Source: Burkholderia sp. H160
GTDB lineage: Bacteria > Pseudomonadota > Gammaproteobacteria > Burkholderiales > Burkholderiaceae
Length of the DNA stretch: 64,000 nt
NCBI GenBank assembly: GCA_000173575.1
Contig: ABYL01000017.1
Location: 1 to 64,000, forward strand
Direction of reading: 5' to 3'
Shown: positions 17,402 through 29,896 of the stretch, one piece after another
How positions within the stretch are numbered: position 1 is the first letter of the stretch
Layout: each line of letters starts with the position of its first letter
Translations under genes and position numbers: made by a program
Notes under the pieces: generated by a model
The model's input: only the letters and a program-made list of their open reading frames with translations
Told to the model about the DNA's origin: nothing
Databases searched by the model: none

Positions 17402-17539
17402 ATGACTCGACTGATCGCTTTGCTTGTGCTCGCAGGAACCGCGATGCTTGTCACCGGTTGCAACACGATCGCGGGGGCCGGCGAAGATATATCGAAGGGC
17501 GGCCACGCCATCTCGAACGAGGCGGAAAAGGCGAAATAA
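17402..17539 (+). CDS. Entericidin-family small lipoprotein
   Basis: A 45-residue reading frame follows a GGGAG site at the right distance. The signal peptide MTRLIALLVLAGTAMLVTGC ends in a lipobox (VTGC), and the mature part, NTIAGAGEDISKGGHAISNE followed by AEKAK, is the conserved entericidin A/B sequence. Family members are membrane-bound lipoproteins of an antidote/toxin pair linked to stationary phase in enterobacteria; in Burkholderiales a single copy is usual and its role is unclear. The gene is easily missed because of its size. Confidence 0.9.
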   Translation: MTRLIALLVLAGTAMLVTGCNTIAGAGEDISKGGHAISNEAEKAK

Positions 17540-17586
17540 GCCGGCACAGGGCAGCAGGTGCAGACCGACGCACTGCGGCGATTTAG

Positions 17587-19701
<2,115 letters not shown>

Positions 19702-19709
19702 GAGCGGGC

Positions 19710-19732
19710 GCGCGGTTCGACGAGAACCGCGC
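19710..19732. terminator. GC-rich hairpin between convergent genes
   Basis: GCGCGGTTC pairs perfectly with GAACCGCGC around a 5-base loop in the 36-bp gap between the convergent fadH-like and DMT genes. There is no T-run on either strand, so it may act as a weak or bidirectional terminator or as an mRNA end stabiliser. Confidence 0.45.
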
Positions 19733-19737
19733 CGCCC

Positions 19738-20667
19738 CTACGCCGTGCCGTTCTTCTGGTAATCGAACCAGAAAGACAAGCCGACGCTGATCAGAATCAC
19801 GAGCGTCGCGATCACCGTCGAGAGCGTGACCGGCTCGTCGAGCAATAGCGCCCCCAGTATGACCGCGACCACCGGATTCACGTACATGCAACTGCTCGCG
19901 ATAATCGGGCTCGTGTGACGGATCAGAAAACCGTACGCGACGAACGCGGCCATCGTCCCAATCAACATCAGATACAGGAACGCGACGAGCGGCAGGAAAT
20001 GCAGCTCGCCCATCTGCTCGCCCGACGCCCACGAGACCAGCGTCGAGATCGCGCCACCGAGGCCGATCTGCAGCGCGGTCGACAGAAACAGGTCCGACGG
20101 CAGCTTCAGTTGCCCGGCCAGATGCGCGCCACCCGCCCAGAACAGCGCGCCGCACAGGATCGCGAGACTCCCGCCGGTCGAGCCCGGCGTGCTGTCGCCG
20201 TGACTCAGAATCACGATGCCGGCGAGCCCGAGCGCGACCGCGAACCATTCGCCACGGCCGATCTCGCGTCCGGCGACGGCCGCGATCACGGTCGCGAACA
20301 GCGGCACGGTCGCGACCATCACGGCCGCGGTGCCGGTGCCGACCGTGCGCATGCCGTAGGCCAGCATGCCGCTCGACAGGCCCACCAGCATCGTGCCGAC
20401 GAGGCCCGCGTTGCGGATTTCGGCGAAGCTCGGCCAGATCGGCTTGCGGCGCGCGGCGAACACGAACAGACCGATGCCGGCGAACAGGTTGCGCAAACCC
20501 GACAACAGGAGCGGCGGAAACGAGCCGAGCGCGACGTGCACGCCGAGGTAGGTCGAGCCCCACACCAGATAAACGACGGCCAAGGCGAGCGCGATCTGGC
20601 CGTTGTGCGACTGCGGCAGCCACAGCGGCCAGCCACGCGGAGAAAAACCGGAAGGTTGCAGCGACAT
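19738..20667 (-). CDS. EamA/DMT-family transporter
   Basis: The 309-residue protein has ten predicted membrane helices in two EamA repeats. Conserved parts are VYLVWGSTYLGVHVALGSFPPLLLSG near the start and SPIIASSCMYVNPVVAVILGALLLDEPV near the end of the second repeat. The style is that of YedA-like exporters of amino acids or metabolites. The first 20 residues are not conserved, so a slightly later start is possible. It stands alone, convergent with the fadH-like gene. Confidence 0.9.
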   Translation of the reverse strand: MSLQPSGFSPRGWPLWLPQSHNGQIALALAVVYLVWGSTYLGVHVALGSFPPLLLSGLRNLFAGIGLFVFAARRKPIWPSFAEIRNAGLVGTMLVGLSSGMLAYGMRTVGTGTAAVMVATVPLFATVIAAVAGREIGRGEWFAVALGLAGIVILSHGDSTPGSTGGSLAILCGALFWAGGAHLAGQLKLPSDLFLSTALQIGLGGAISTLVSWASGEQMGELHFLPLVAFLYLMLIGTMAAFVAYGFLIRHTSPIIASSCMYVNPVVAVILGALLLDEPVTLSTVIATLVILISVGLSFWFDYQKNGTA

Positions 20668-21004
20668 GCGTTCAGCCCGCCGTCGCCACGCGACCCTCGC
20701 CTGCGTCGATGCCTCTCGGGCGGGATGGCGGGCGCCGCATCGGCGATGCGGTCTGACGGGCGAGGCTGGCGGACATGTCGGTGGAGCGGTAAGACGGTGG
20801 GCGGCGCCGGTAGCGCCAAAAACGGCTGCGGTGGCAGCAACGCATTATGCAGTAAGCGCCGAGTGCGTCGCGCGACGAAATCGTAACTTTTTGGTGTTCC
20901 TGCAACAGAAAAGCCGGGGACGCGCCCCGGCTTGTGTTCAGTGTGGACTCCCCGCGATGCGCGGCCGCGCATCGGCAGGATCGCTTAGCACCCTGGTTCG
21001 CGAC
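20668..21004. other. Intergenic region between DMT and MXKDX genes
   Basis: About 340 bp with no supported gene. It holds the promoter of the leftward DMT gene and, at 20907-20933, the terminator of the MXKDX gene. Confidence 0.5.
20907..20933 (-). terminator. Rho-independent terminator of the MXKDX gene unit
   Basis: AAGCCGGGG and CCCCGGCTT form a 9-bp stem with a 5-base loop; on the minus strand it runs into TTTTC. It lies about 70 bp after the MXKDX stop codon. Confidence 0.8.
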
Positions 21005-21253
21005 TCAGTTGCCCATCGCGCCCGAAGCCTCATGTTTCATGCCCATCGCGTCGCCGCCCTTTTTCATCGAATCGTGTTTCATCGCGTCCTTTTTCATGCT
21101 GTCCTTCGACATACTGTCCTTGGACATCGAATCTTTCGACATCGCATCCTTCGACATCTCGTCGTGGGACATCGCGCCGCTCGCCTGCGCGAACGCCGTA
21201 CCGCCGCCTGCCAGCATCAGCAACGCGATCGTGGTGATTGCAATCTTCTTCAT
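21005..21253 (-). CDS. Pentapeptide MXKDX repeat protein, exported
   Basis: The 82-residue protein starts at the ATG with a CGGAG site and a signal peptide ending GGGTAFAQA. The rest is a run of five-residue repeats of the form M-S/K-K-D-S/A (MSKDAMSKDSMSKDS and so on), then MKHDSMKKGGDAMG. The repeats are met-, lys- and asp-rich and probably unstructured. It follows a molybdopterin oxidoreductase and a cytochrome b561 on the same strand, a recurring neighbour set in Burkholderiales. The role is unknown; periplasmic metal or redox partner binding is a guess. Confidence 0.9.
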   Translation of the reverse strand: MKKIAITTIALLMLAGGGTAFAQASGAMSHDEMSKDAMSKDSMSKDSMSKDSMKKDAMKHDSMKKGGDAMGMKHEASGAMGN

Positions 21254-21346
21254 GGGATGACTCCGTTGGTGGTGAATCAATCGAAACCGGCGTGAGCCGG
21301 CGTGCTTCCGAAGCTGCTGCCGCAGGCGAGCGTGCGCCCGTATGCG

Positions 21347-22150
21347 TCAGGAGCCTCCGAACCAGTTGTAGCCCTGGTCGACCCAATAGCCGCCGGGAAA
21401 CGTGTTGGTGACGAATATCTCGACGATGTGCTTCGGATTCTTGTAGCCGAGCTTGGTTGGCATACGCAGCTTCATCGGGTAGCCGTATTTCGCGGGCAGC
21501 CGCTCGCCGTCGTAGGAAAACGTCAGCAGCGTTTGGGGATGCAAAGCGGTCGGCATATCGATGCTTTCGTAGTAGTCGTCCGCGCATCTGAAGCCGACGT
21601 ACTTCGCCGTCGTATCCGCGCCGACCCGCCGCAAAAACTCGGCGAACGGCGTGCCGCCCCAGCGGCCGATGGCGCTCCAGCCTTCGACGCAGATATGCCT
21701 CGTGATCTGCTCGGCGTGCGGCAGCGCGTACAGCTCGGGCAGCGTCCACACGCGCTGGCCGGTCACGAGGCCGCTCAGCTTCAGCCGGTAGTCGGAACCG
21801 TCGACGCGCGGCACCTCCTCGATGCCGTAGAACGCGTTGAATGGAAACGGCCGCGTTATCTGCGCTTCGGTGTAGGTCGGCGCGAGCAGCTTTGGATCGA
21901 ACAGCGCGGCCTGCGCGCGATCGTTCAGCCGTGACACGGCGGTGAGGAAGCGGTTCACGGAAGCGTCGTCGGTCAGCGAGCAGCCGGTCAGCATCGACAG
22001 GCCGCCGAGCGTCAATAGCTGCTTGCCGAACAGGCGCCGCGACGGCATCGCGAGTTCGCGCTTCGCATCGATCAGGATCGATGCGCGGTCCAGCGAGTGG
22101 CTGCCTCGCTGCGTGGAATTGTCCGCTGCTTTTTCGATCGGCTTGTTCAT
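21347..22150 (-). CDS. Molybdopterin-dependent oxidoreductase, sulfite-oxidase fold
   Basis: The 267-residue protein has an N-terminal twin-arginine-like segment SRRLFGKQLLTLGGLSML followed by a lipobox LTGC, so it is probably exported folded, perhaps as a lipoprotein. The molybdenum-ligand Cys is seen at position 154 in HICVEGWSAIGRWGG, and the family block LRMPTKLGYKNPKHI follows. It belongs to the sulfite oxidase/MsrP superfamily, though it is not MsrP itself by its N-terminus. The next upstream gene is a cytochrome b561, a plausible electron partner in the membrane. The substrate is unknown. Confidence 0.88.
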   Translation of the reverse strand: MNKPIEKAADNSTQRGSHSLDRASILIDAKRELAMPSRRLFGKQLLTLGGLSMLTGCSLTDDASVNRFLTAVSRLNDRAQAALFDPKLLAPTYTEAQITRPFPFNAFYGIEEVPRVDGSDYRLKLSGLVTGQRVWTLPELYALPHAEQITRHICVEGWSAIGRWGGTPFAEFLRRVGADTTAKYVGFRCADDYYESIDMPTALHPQTLLTFSYDGERLPAKYGYPMKLRMPTKLGYKNPKHIVEIFVTNTFPGGYWVDQGYNWFGGS

Positions 22151-22207
22151 GATTCGACATCCGTAATGAATTCGCGTTGAGTTTTCATGAGCATGGGCAG
22201 ACGCGGC

Positions 22208-22843
22208 TCAACGTCCCCGCAGCATCGCGAGCAGCGAGCGTGGCACGAGCCCGACCATCGCCAGATGCACAGCGAGAAACGCGGCCAGTAGCGACATCGC
22301 GCTAAAGTGCACGACGCGCGCGTTGTCGTAGCCGCCCATCAGTTCGCGCAGAAGCGGAAACTGCGCCGACTTCCAGATCGCGAGCCCCGACAGCACGAGC
22401 ACGATCAGATCGACGATCACGAACAGGTAGGCAAACTTCTGCACCGCGTTGTAGACGCGCAGATCGTCGTGCTTCAGCTTGCCGCGCAAGGCGGTGACGA
22501 AATCGCGCAGCACCGCGCGCGGTGTCAGCGGCAGGAACTTGCGCAGGAAGCGCCCGCTCGCGAGATTGAGCGAGAGATACACGAGGCCGTTGAACACCAG
22601 CAGCCACATCGCGGCGAAGTGCCATTGCAGCGCGCCGCCGAGCCAGCCGCCCAGCGTGATCGCGGTCGGAAAACTGAACGCCGGGAAAATCGGCGACGCG
22701 TCATAAATGCGCCAGCCCGACAGCATCATCACGATCGCCGCGAGCGCGTTCAGCCAATGCGTGATGCGCAGCCACAGCGGGTGAATGACGCCGCGTTTCG
22801 GTGCGGCGGGTGCGACGGGGCGCACGACGTGGGGCGTGGACAT
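22208..22843 (-). CDS. Cytochrome b561-type membrane protein
   Basis: The 211-residue protein has four membrane helices and His residues placed for heme b (LRITHWLNALAAIVM, LQWHFAAMWLLVFN, ARVVHFSAMSLLAAFLAVHLAM). It resembles the Ni/Fe-hydrogenase and formate-dehydrogenase-type cytochrome b family. The open frame extends further upstream, but the ATG at 22843 has a GAGGAGAG site. With the molybdopterin protein 57 bp downstream it probably forms a quinone-linked redox pair, similar in logic to MsrPQ. Confidence 0.88.
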   Translation of the reverse strand: MSTPHVVRPVAPAAPKRGVIHPLWLRITHWLNALAAIVMMLSGWRIYDASPIFPAFSFPTAITLGGWLGGALQWHFAAMWLLVFNGLVYLSLNLASGRFLRKFLPLTPRAVLRDFVTALRGKLKHDDLRVYNAVQKFAYLFVIVDLIVLVLSGLAIWKSAQFPLLRELMGGYDNARVVHFSAMSLLAAFLAVHLAMVGLVPRSLLAMLRGR

Positions 22844-22892
22844 GGGGCTCTCCTCGAGCAGCGGTAGAGAATGCGGGGGTGTACGTTGTCGA

Positions 22893-23759
22893 TCAACGGC
22901 ACGCGGGAAGGTCGGCCGCTTGCAGCACTTCGCCGCTCGCATCGCTTTCGACGAACGCGACCACACCGAAGCGCTCAGCGGCGGCGTTGGCGAGCGCAGC
23001 GGGTTTCGCATCGCCGCTCGCATCGTGTATGTCGATATCCTGACGAATCCGCGCATGACCGGCGACGAGTGGCACCGGACCGAACCATGCGCGCACGACT
23101 CGCTCGTGATGCAGCGTCGCACCGCGGTTTTCGCCCGCGTCGACCTGCGAGGTCAGCGCGTTCTCATAGACCGCCAGATAGGCGCTCAACTGACCCGCGG
23201 CCGATGCGGCCGTGCTGGTGAACTGCGCGTCGACATCAAACGCGCCGGGCGCATGCGGGCTCAACGAGAGCGCGACGCTCGCCTGCGCGGGTTCGGCGAC
23301 CAGTTCGTCGATGCGGCGCTCGAAGCTGTCGTGTCGCGACCAGTCACGCAGCTCGCGGCCTGCGACGAACACTTCCGGCGTGTAGATCGTGTGCGCGCCC
23401 GCGAGACGGCTCAGCGTCTCCTGACGTTCCGTGAAGCGATGCTGTGAAAAGCGGTCGGTCCAGCCGAGGCTGTTCCAGTAGTCGACGTGCAGCGCCAGTG
23501 GCACGATGCCGTGCGCGGCGCCATCGCTTTTCCATTGACCGAGCCAGCGGTCGGCGGGCGGGCAGCTATCGCATCCCTCGCTGCTGTATAGCTCGACGAG
23601 CGCCACCCGGTGCGCGGGGCTTTGCGTGGCGCACAGCGGGCCGGCCGCCCAGGCCGCGCTGATGCCAAAACCGTTCAGCAGAAGCAGCGCCAGCGCGACG
23701 GCGGGCGCAAGCAAAGACTTGAAGCGTTGATGGTTCGAGCGATTGTGCGCGGTCGACAT
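22893..23759 (-). CDS. DUF1223 exported thioredoxin-like protein
   Basis: The 288-residue protein has a signal peptide (membrane segment near residues 14 to 39, ending AAWA) and the DUF1223 opening RVALVELYSSEGCDSCPPADRWL with a Cys-x-x-Cys motif. DUF1223 proteins adopt a thioredoxin-like fold and are often found near redox or metal-handling genes. Here the gene is 49 bp upstream of the cytochrome b561 gene on the same strand, so it may be part of the same periplasmic redox unit. The function is not established. Confidence 0.85.
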   Translation of the reverse strand: MSTAHNRSNHQRFKSLLAPAVALALLLLNGFGISAAWAAGPLCATQSPAHRVALVELYSSEGCDSCPPADRWLGQWKSDGAAHGIVPLALHVDYWNSLGWTDRFSQHRFTERQETLSRLAGAHTIYTPEVFVAGRELRDWSRHDSFERRIDELVAEPAQASVALSLSPHAPGAFDVDAQFTSTAASAAGQLSAYLAVYENALTSQVDAGENRGATLHHERVVRAWFGPVPLVAGHARIRQDIDIHDASGDAKPAALANAAAERFGVVAFVESDASGEVLQAADLPACR

Positions 23760-23868
23760 GACGTGCTCCGATCGTGATTTGCACGTTTGTCGAACCGCGC
23801 GGCCGGTTATGACAAGCTTTTTTAATTTTTTCCGGCGTGGGGTGAGCCTGCAAAAGCTCGCCCGCGAC

Positions 23869-24327
23869 TCAGTTGTAACTGACTACCACAGTCACGCGCG
23901 TATCGATGTCGGTGCGCTTAGCGTTCAGCGACAGCACGCCGCCCGCGCGGTCCACCGCGTAGTGCCCGTCGCGGGCCGGCTCGACGCGCCCGGCGCCGTC
24001 GACGAAACGCGCCGCCACCAGATCGCGCGACGGCACGTTGCCGTTCACTTCCAGCGCGACATCCGCCCCGCTGACGACGTCTGGCGACGCGCTGAACGTC
24101 ACCGTGCGCGAGAAGCGCTGACCCGCGACGCTCGCGCTATCGACAGCGACGCCAGCGGGCGTCGTATTCACGCTGATCTGCATCGGCGGTGCGACGACCA
24201 TCCCCACGAACCGGATCACCCCGCCCGTCGCCGTCGATGCCGCCGACACCGCCAGCGGCGTGGCGAGCAATGCCGCCACCGCGACTGTGCGACCGAACGT
24301 TTGCCACCGCTTTCTTTCCGCTTTCAT
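23869..24327 (-). CDS. Hypothetical exported protein
   Basis: The start at 24327 has an AGGAGAGG site. A basic N-terminus (MKAERKRWQTFGR) is followed by a signal peptide ending AVSA. The mature part, about 115 residues, is rich in Val, Thr and Ala with alternating pattern (GGVIRFVGMVVAPPMQISV, RVTVVVSYN), suggesting a beta-sandwich such as a small fimbrial-like or immunoglobulin-like fold. No catalytic motif or family name is recognised. It lies 109 bp upstream of the DUF1223 gene on the same strand. Confidence 0.75.
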   Translation of the reverse strand: MKAERKRWQTFGRTVAVAALLATPLAVSAASTATGGVIRFVGMVVAPPMQISVNTTPAGVAVDSASVAGQRFSRTVTFSASPDVVSGADVALEVNGNVPSRDLVAARFVDGAGRVEPARDGHYAVDRAGGVLSLNAKRTDIDTRVTVVVSYN

Positions 24328-24606
24328 GCGCACCTCTCCTGTCAATTGGCACGAGTGGCCTCGCGCCATTCACGCGCCATCCCGCGAATCGCTTCGCTGG
24401 AGTGCGGCCTTCGCTGCACACGTCTTAACGGCAATCCTCTGAGTGGCTTGAACGGATTGAGGCCGGCTGTTCCCTCGCTGTAAGTTGACCTGTCTGATGC
24501 TATCTCGAATTAAGCATAGGAGATGTCCTGTTTCATCTGGACCAATTTTTGGATCATTCAGACAGGTTGCCAAATAGCGGGCAGGCGGTGTATCGTGTGC
24601 GCTGCT

Positions 24607-26739
<2,133 letters not shown>

Positions 26740-26790
26740 GCGCCAATAAGCGGCTTGCGTGATTCGCGCGAGCCAGCACGGCCGTATCGA

Positions 26791-26820
26791 AGCCCGCCAG
26801 CATGGCGGGCTTTTTTTATT
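26791..26820 (+). terminator. Rho-independent terminator of thiC
   Basis: AGCCCGCCA and TGGCGGGCT form a 9-bp stem with a 3-base loop, followed by TTTTTTTATT. It lies 51 bp after the thiC stop. Confidence 0.92.
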
Positions 26821-26895
26821 CCGCCGCGTCGGGCAGGCACGTTGCGTGCTGGAAGAAGGAGACCTTGGTTTCAAACAATGAACGGAGTCAGCATC

Positions 26896-27120
26896 ATGAA
26901 ATCGATCCGTCAACTCGGCACCCGATTCGGCATACTCGCGGCCACCGTTTCACTCGTCGCGGGTCTCGCGGCATGCGGCGACATGTCCCCACGCACACGC
27001 GATACCGCGATCGGCGCGGGCGTCGGCGGCGCGGCCGGCGCGGCGATCGGTGGCACGGGCTGGTCGACGCTGGGTGGCGCGGCGGTCGGCGGTGTCATCG
27101 GCAACCAGGTCGGCAAGTGA
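26896..27120 (+). CDS. Glycine-zipper lipoprotein (OsmB/SlyB-like)
   Basis: The ATG at 26896 with a CGGAG site gives 74 residues. A signal peptide ends in the lipobox GLAAC at about residue 27. The mature part contains a glycine-zipper membrane hairpin, GAGVGGAAGAAIGGTGW followed by GGAAVGGVIGNQVGK, as in osmotically inducible OsmB and 17-kDa-antigen-like outer-membrane lipoproteins. It is a single-gene unit between the thiC terminator and another lipoprotein gene. The function is envelope related but not known in detail. Confidence 0.88.
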   Translation: MKSIRQLGTRFGILAATVSLVAGLAACGDMSPRTRDTAIGAGVGGAAGAAIGGTGWSTLGGAAVGGVIGNQVGK

Positions 27121-27289
27121 GCGTTGCGGCCCGTGAGTGTCTAACGGTTCATACAGGACAACGAACGAAACGCGTTGAAACGAACTGAAATATGCGGTTG
27201 CGGATTTGCTTCAGCGTCGCCGCAGCAGGAGCGTAAGCTGCTGATATCGGTGTCGCGTGAAGCGGCATCGGTTCATCGAGGAGCGCGCC

Positions 27290-27760
27290 ATGAAGTCCCG
27301 CGTCGTCACCCATCTTTGCGCGGTGCGCCTCTCGACGCCACGCGATTCGTCCCGTTTTTCCGCCGGGTTCGCGCGACCCGCCGTCGCGATTTCCACGCTC
27401 GCCTCGAGCCTCTTTCTGGCCGGCTGCTATTACCCCGCCGGCTACTATCCCGCCGGCTACTACACGTCGTACTATTCGACCGCGCCCGCGACGACAGCCG
27501 ACCCGAACGCACCAGTGGCCGATACACAGCAGCCGCCTCAGGCGCAGGCGCAAATGCAGGTTGCGCCGCAGGATCTGCCGCCCGGTTATGCGGGCCCCGC
27601 GCCCGTGTATGTGGCGCCGCCGGTCTATCCCGCCTACTATCCGCCACCTGCTTATCCTTACCCCGCCTATTACGGCTATCCCGCCTATTACGGACCGTCG
27701 ATCGCGATCGGCATCGGCGGTTATTGGGGCGGCCATTGGGGCGGCCACCACTGGCATTGA
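27290..27760 (+). CDS. Tyr/Pro-rich repeat lipoprotein
   Basis: The ATG at 27290 has a GAGGAG site. The signal segment ends in LFLAGC. The mature protein opens with CYYPAGYYPAGYYTSYYS, has a Gln/Pro-rich middle and then many PPxY/PAYY repeats (VYPAYYPPPAYPYPAYYGYP), ending in a Gly/His tail GGYWGGHWGGHHWH. No known catalytic domain is present. Similar YXP-rich lipoproteins occur in Burkholderiales and are presumed to be surface or cell-wall proteins; the His-rich end could bind metal. The 156-residue protein appears complete. Confidence 0.75.
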   Translation: MKSRVVTHLCAVRLSTPRDSSRFSAGFARPAVAISTLASSLFLAGCYYPAGYYPAGYYTSYYSTAPATTADPNAPVADTQQPPQAQAQMQVAPQDLPPGYAGPAPVYVAPPVYPAYYPPPAYPYPAYYGYPAYYGPSIAIGIGGYWGGHWGGHHWH

Positions 27761-28005
27761 CGCGGCTTCTCCTGTCGTGAAGCACGCGCGCCGGCACCTC
27801 AGCAGCCGTCGCGCATACCCCGCCCGTACTTTCCCGGCTTGACGCGCCAATATGGCGCTCTATTCTTTGAAAGCTTCATGCATCACACGCTTAAATCAGG
27901 CGACGCCGCTATATCGAGGCCACTTGCGCGCGTCCGCCGTGCTACAGCGACGCGCCGTCATGCGCAGTCCCCCGCGTCGAATTGAACAACAACGAAGGAG
28001 ACGTG

Positions 28006-29604
28006 ATGTTCCATCAACTACTCACTCCGGTCGGCAACTCGCTGTTGCCGTCGTTTGTCGTCGCCGCGCTGCCGATCATCGTCGTGCTCGCGCTGCTCGG
28101 CTGGGCGCGCAGGCCTGCGTGGCAAGCGTCGCTCGCGGGGCTGATCATCGGTCTGGTCGTGGCGATTTTCGTCTGGCAGTTTCCGGTCGGACTCGCGTTC
28201 AACTCGGTCGCGGCTGGCGTCGTGTTCGCGATCTGGCCGGTGATGTGGATCGTGTTCAATGCGATCCTGCTGTACAACATCGCGCAGCGCTCGGGACGTT
28301 TCGCGGCCTTCCGCCTATGGATGATCGACAACCTGCCGAACGACCGGCGCATCGTGCTGGTCGTCGTCGGCTTTTCGTTCGGCGCGCTGCTCGAGGGCAT
28401 CTCCGGCTTCGGCACGCCGGTGGCGATCACGAGTTCGCTGCTGATCCTGCTCGGCTTTCCGACGCTCGAAGCACTGACCTTCACGCTGATCTTCAACACC
28501 GCGCCGGTCGCGTTCGGCGCGCTCGGCGTGCCGATCACGGTGCTCGGCGCGGTCACGCATCTGCCGTCCGACGTGCTCGCGAAAATGGTCGGGCGGCAAT
28601 TGCCTTTCTTTGCGGTCCTGCTGCCCTTCTATGTGATCGGCGTGTACGCGGGCTTTCGCAACATGCTGCGAATCTGGCCGGTGCTGCTGGTGTCGGGCCT
28701 GAGCTTCGCGCTGACGCAGTTCGTCGTCTCGAACTTCGTCAACTACAGCCTGACCGACGTGTTGTCTTCGTTGGTTTCGCTGATTCTTACCGTCGCCTTC
28801 GTGCGCGTCTGGAAGCCCGCCGTCGATCCGAAATTCGCGATCAACGTCGACCGCATCAACGAGGTGCGCGGCAAGATCGGCGGCGTGGAGGGCTGGTATC
28901 CGTGGATCATCGTGTCGGTCGTCGTGATCATCTGGACGATCGCAAGGATCTTCACGATCGGCGACGTCAAGGTGTCGTGGCCGGGTCTCGACAAGGCCGT
29001 GTTCATCACGCTGTACAACACGCCATACGCCGCGATCTGGGACTTCCAGCCGCTCGCGACCGGCACCGCGATCCTCGTCGCGGCGCTCATCACCGCATTC
29101 GTCGTACGCCTCTCCCCTGCTGAGTTCGGCAAGTCGATCTCCGATACCTGGGTACAGACGCGCATCGCGATCCTGACCGTGGCGACGATCGTCGGCCTCG
29201 CGTTTCTGATGAACTACTCGGGACTCAACTACACGCTCGGTCTCGGCGTCGCGTCGGTCGGGCCGTTTTTTCCGCTCGTGTCGGCGTTCCTCGGCTGGGT
29301 CGCGGTGTTCCTGTCGGGGAGCGATACGTCGGGTAACGCGCTGTTCGGCAATCTGCAGGTGGTCGCGGCCAATCAGATCAATCTGAGTCCGGTGCTGATG
29401 GCCGCGACCAACTCGTCGGGCGGCGTGATGGGCAAGATGATCTCGCCGCAGAACATTTCGACCGGCGTCGCGACCACCGAACTGAAGGGCAAGGAAGGCG
29501 TCGTGTTCGCGAAGACCTTCAAGCATTCGATTCTGCTGACAGTGCTGCTCGGCCTGCTCGTCTGGGCGCAGCAGAACTTCCTGCAGTGGATGATTCCGCA
29601 TTGA
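28006..29604 (+). CDS. lctP: L-lactate permease (LctP family)
   Basis: The 532-residue protein has about 12 to 14 membrane helices and the conserved lactate permease blocks GFSFGALLEGISGFGTPVAI, FNTAPVAFGALGVPITVLG and SGSDTSGNALFGNLQ. It takes up L- or D-lactate or glycolate by proton symport. The ATG at 28006 follows AAGGAG; an adjacent GTG three bases earlier is a possible alternative. No lactate dehydrogenase or regulator gene is adjacent. The family name is firm, the exact substrate is not. Confidence 0.93.
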   Translation: MFHQLLTPVGNSLLPSFVVAALPIIVVLALLGWARRPAWQASLAGLIIGLVVAIFVWQFPVGLAFNSVAAGVVFAIWPVMWIVFNAILLYNIAQRSGRFAAFRLWMIDNLPNDRRIVLVVVGFSFGALLEGISGFGTPVAITSSLLILLGFPTLEALTFTLIFNTAPVAFGALGVPITVLGAVTHLPSDVLAKMVGRQLPFFAVLLPFYVIGVYAGFRNMLRIWPVLLVSGLSFALTQFVVSNFVNYSLTDVLSSLVSLILTVAFVRVWKPAVDPKFAINVDRINEVRGKIGGVEGWYPWIIVSVVVIIWTIARIFTIGDVKVSWPGLDKAVFITLYNTPYAAIWDFQPLATGTAILVAALITAFVVRLSPAEFGKSISDTWVQTRIAILTVATIVGLAFLMNYSGLNYTLGLGVASVGPFFPLVSAFLGWVAVFLSGSDTSGNALFGNLQVVAANQINLSPVLMAATNSSGGVMGKMISPQNISTGVATTELKGKEGVVFAKTFKHSILLTVLLGLLVWAQQNFLQWMIPH

Positions 29605-29896
29605 GGTCGCGCCGATCACAGCGCAATGCAATTCACATTGTTTCGCACGGCCGCCCGCACGTCGCGGGCGCCGTTTGAAATCCCGGCCCCACTGCCGATC
29701 CGCCAGATCGCAATTTTTCTCACATACCGGTGAAAATTGCTCGTTTGGCGCCCGCCCTCGCAGCGCTTACGATCGACATCACCGGACGCGGCCGTCTCCC
29801 GGATCTTGCCGTTTCATTCCACGCTGAAACGTTTCGCGCGATCGCACTGCTACGATGGGCTGGCGTCCCGACTCAACTGCGCTCGGCGCCATTCCA

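Noticed and set aside
21045-21170. Short tandem 15-bp repeats as a possible CRISPR-like array
   Set aside because: They are codon-phased repeats encoding the MXKDX pentapeptides; there are no spacers and no cas genes.
27844-27858. GCGCCA-ATA-TGGCGC hairpin after the Tyr/Pro-rich lipoprotein gene
   Set aside because: Stem of only six pairs and no real T-run; not strong enough to call a terminator.
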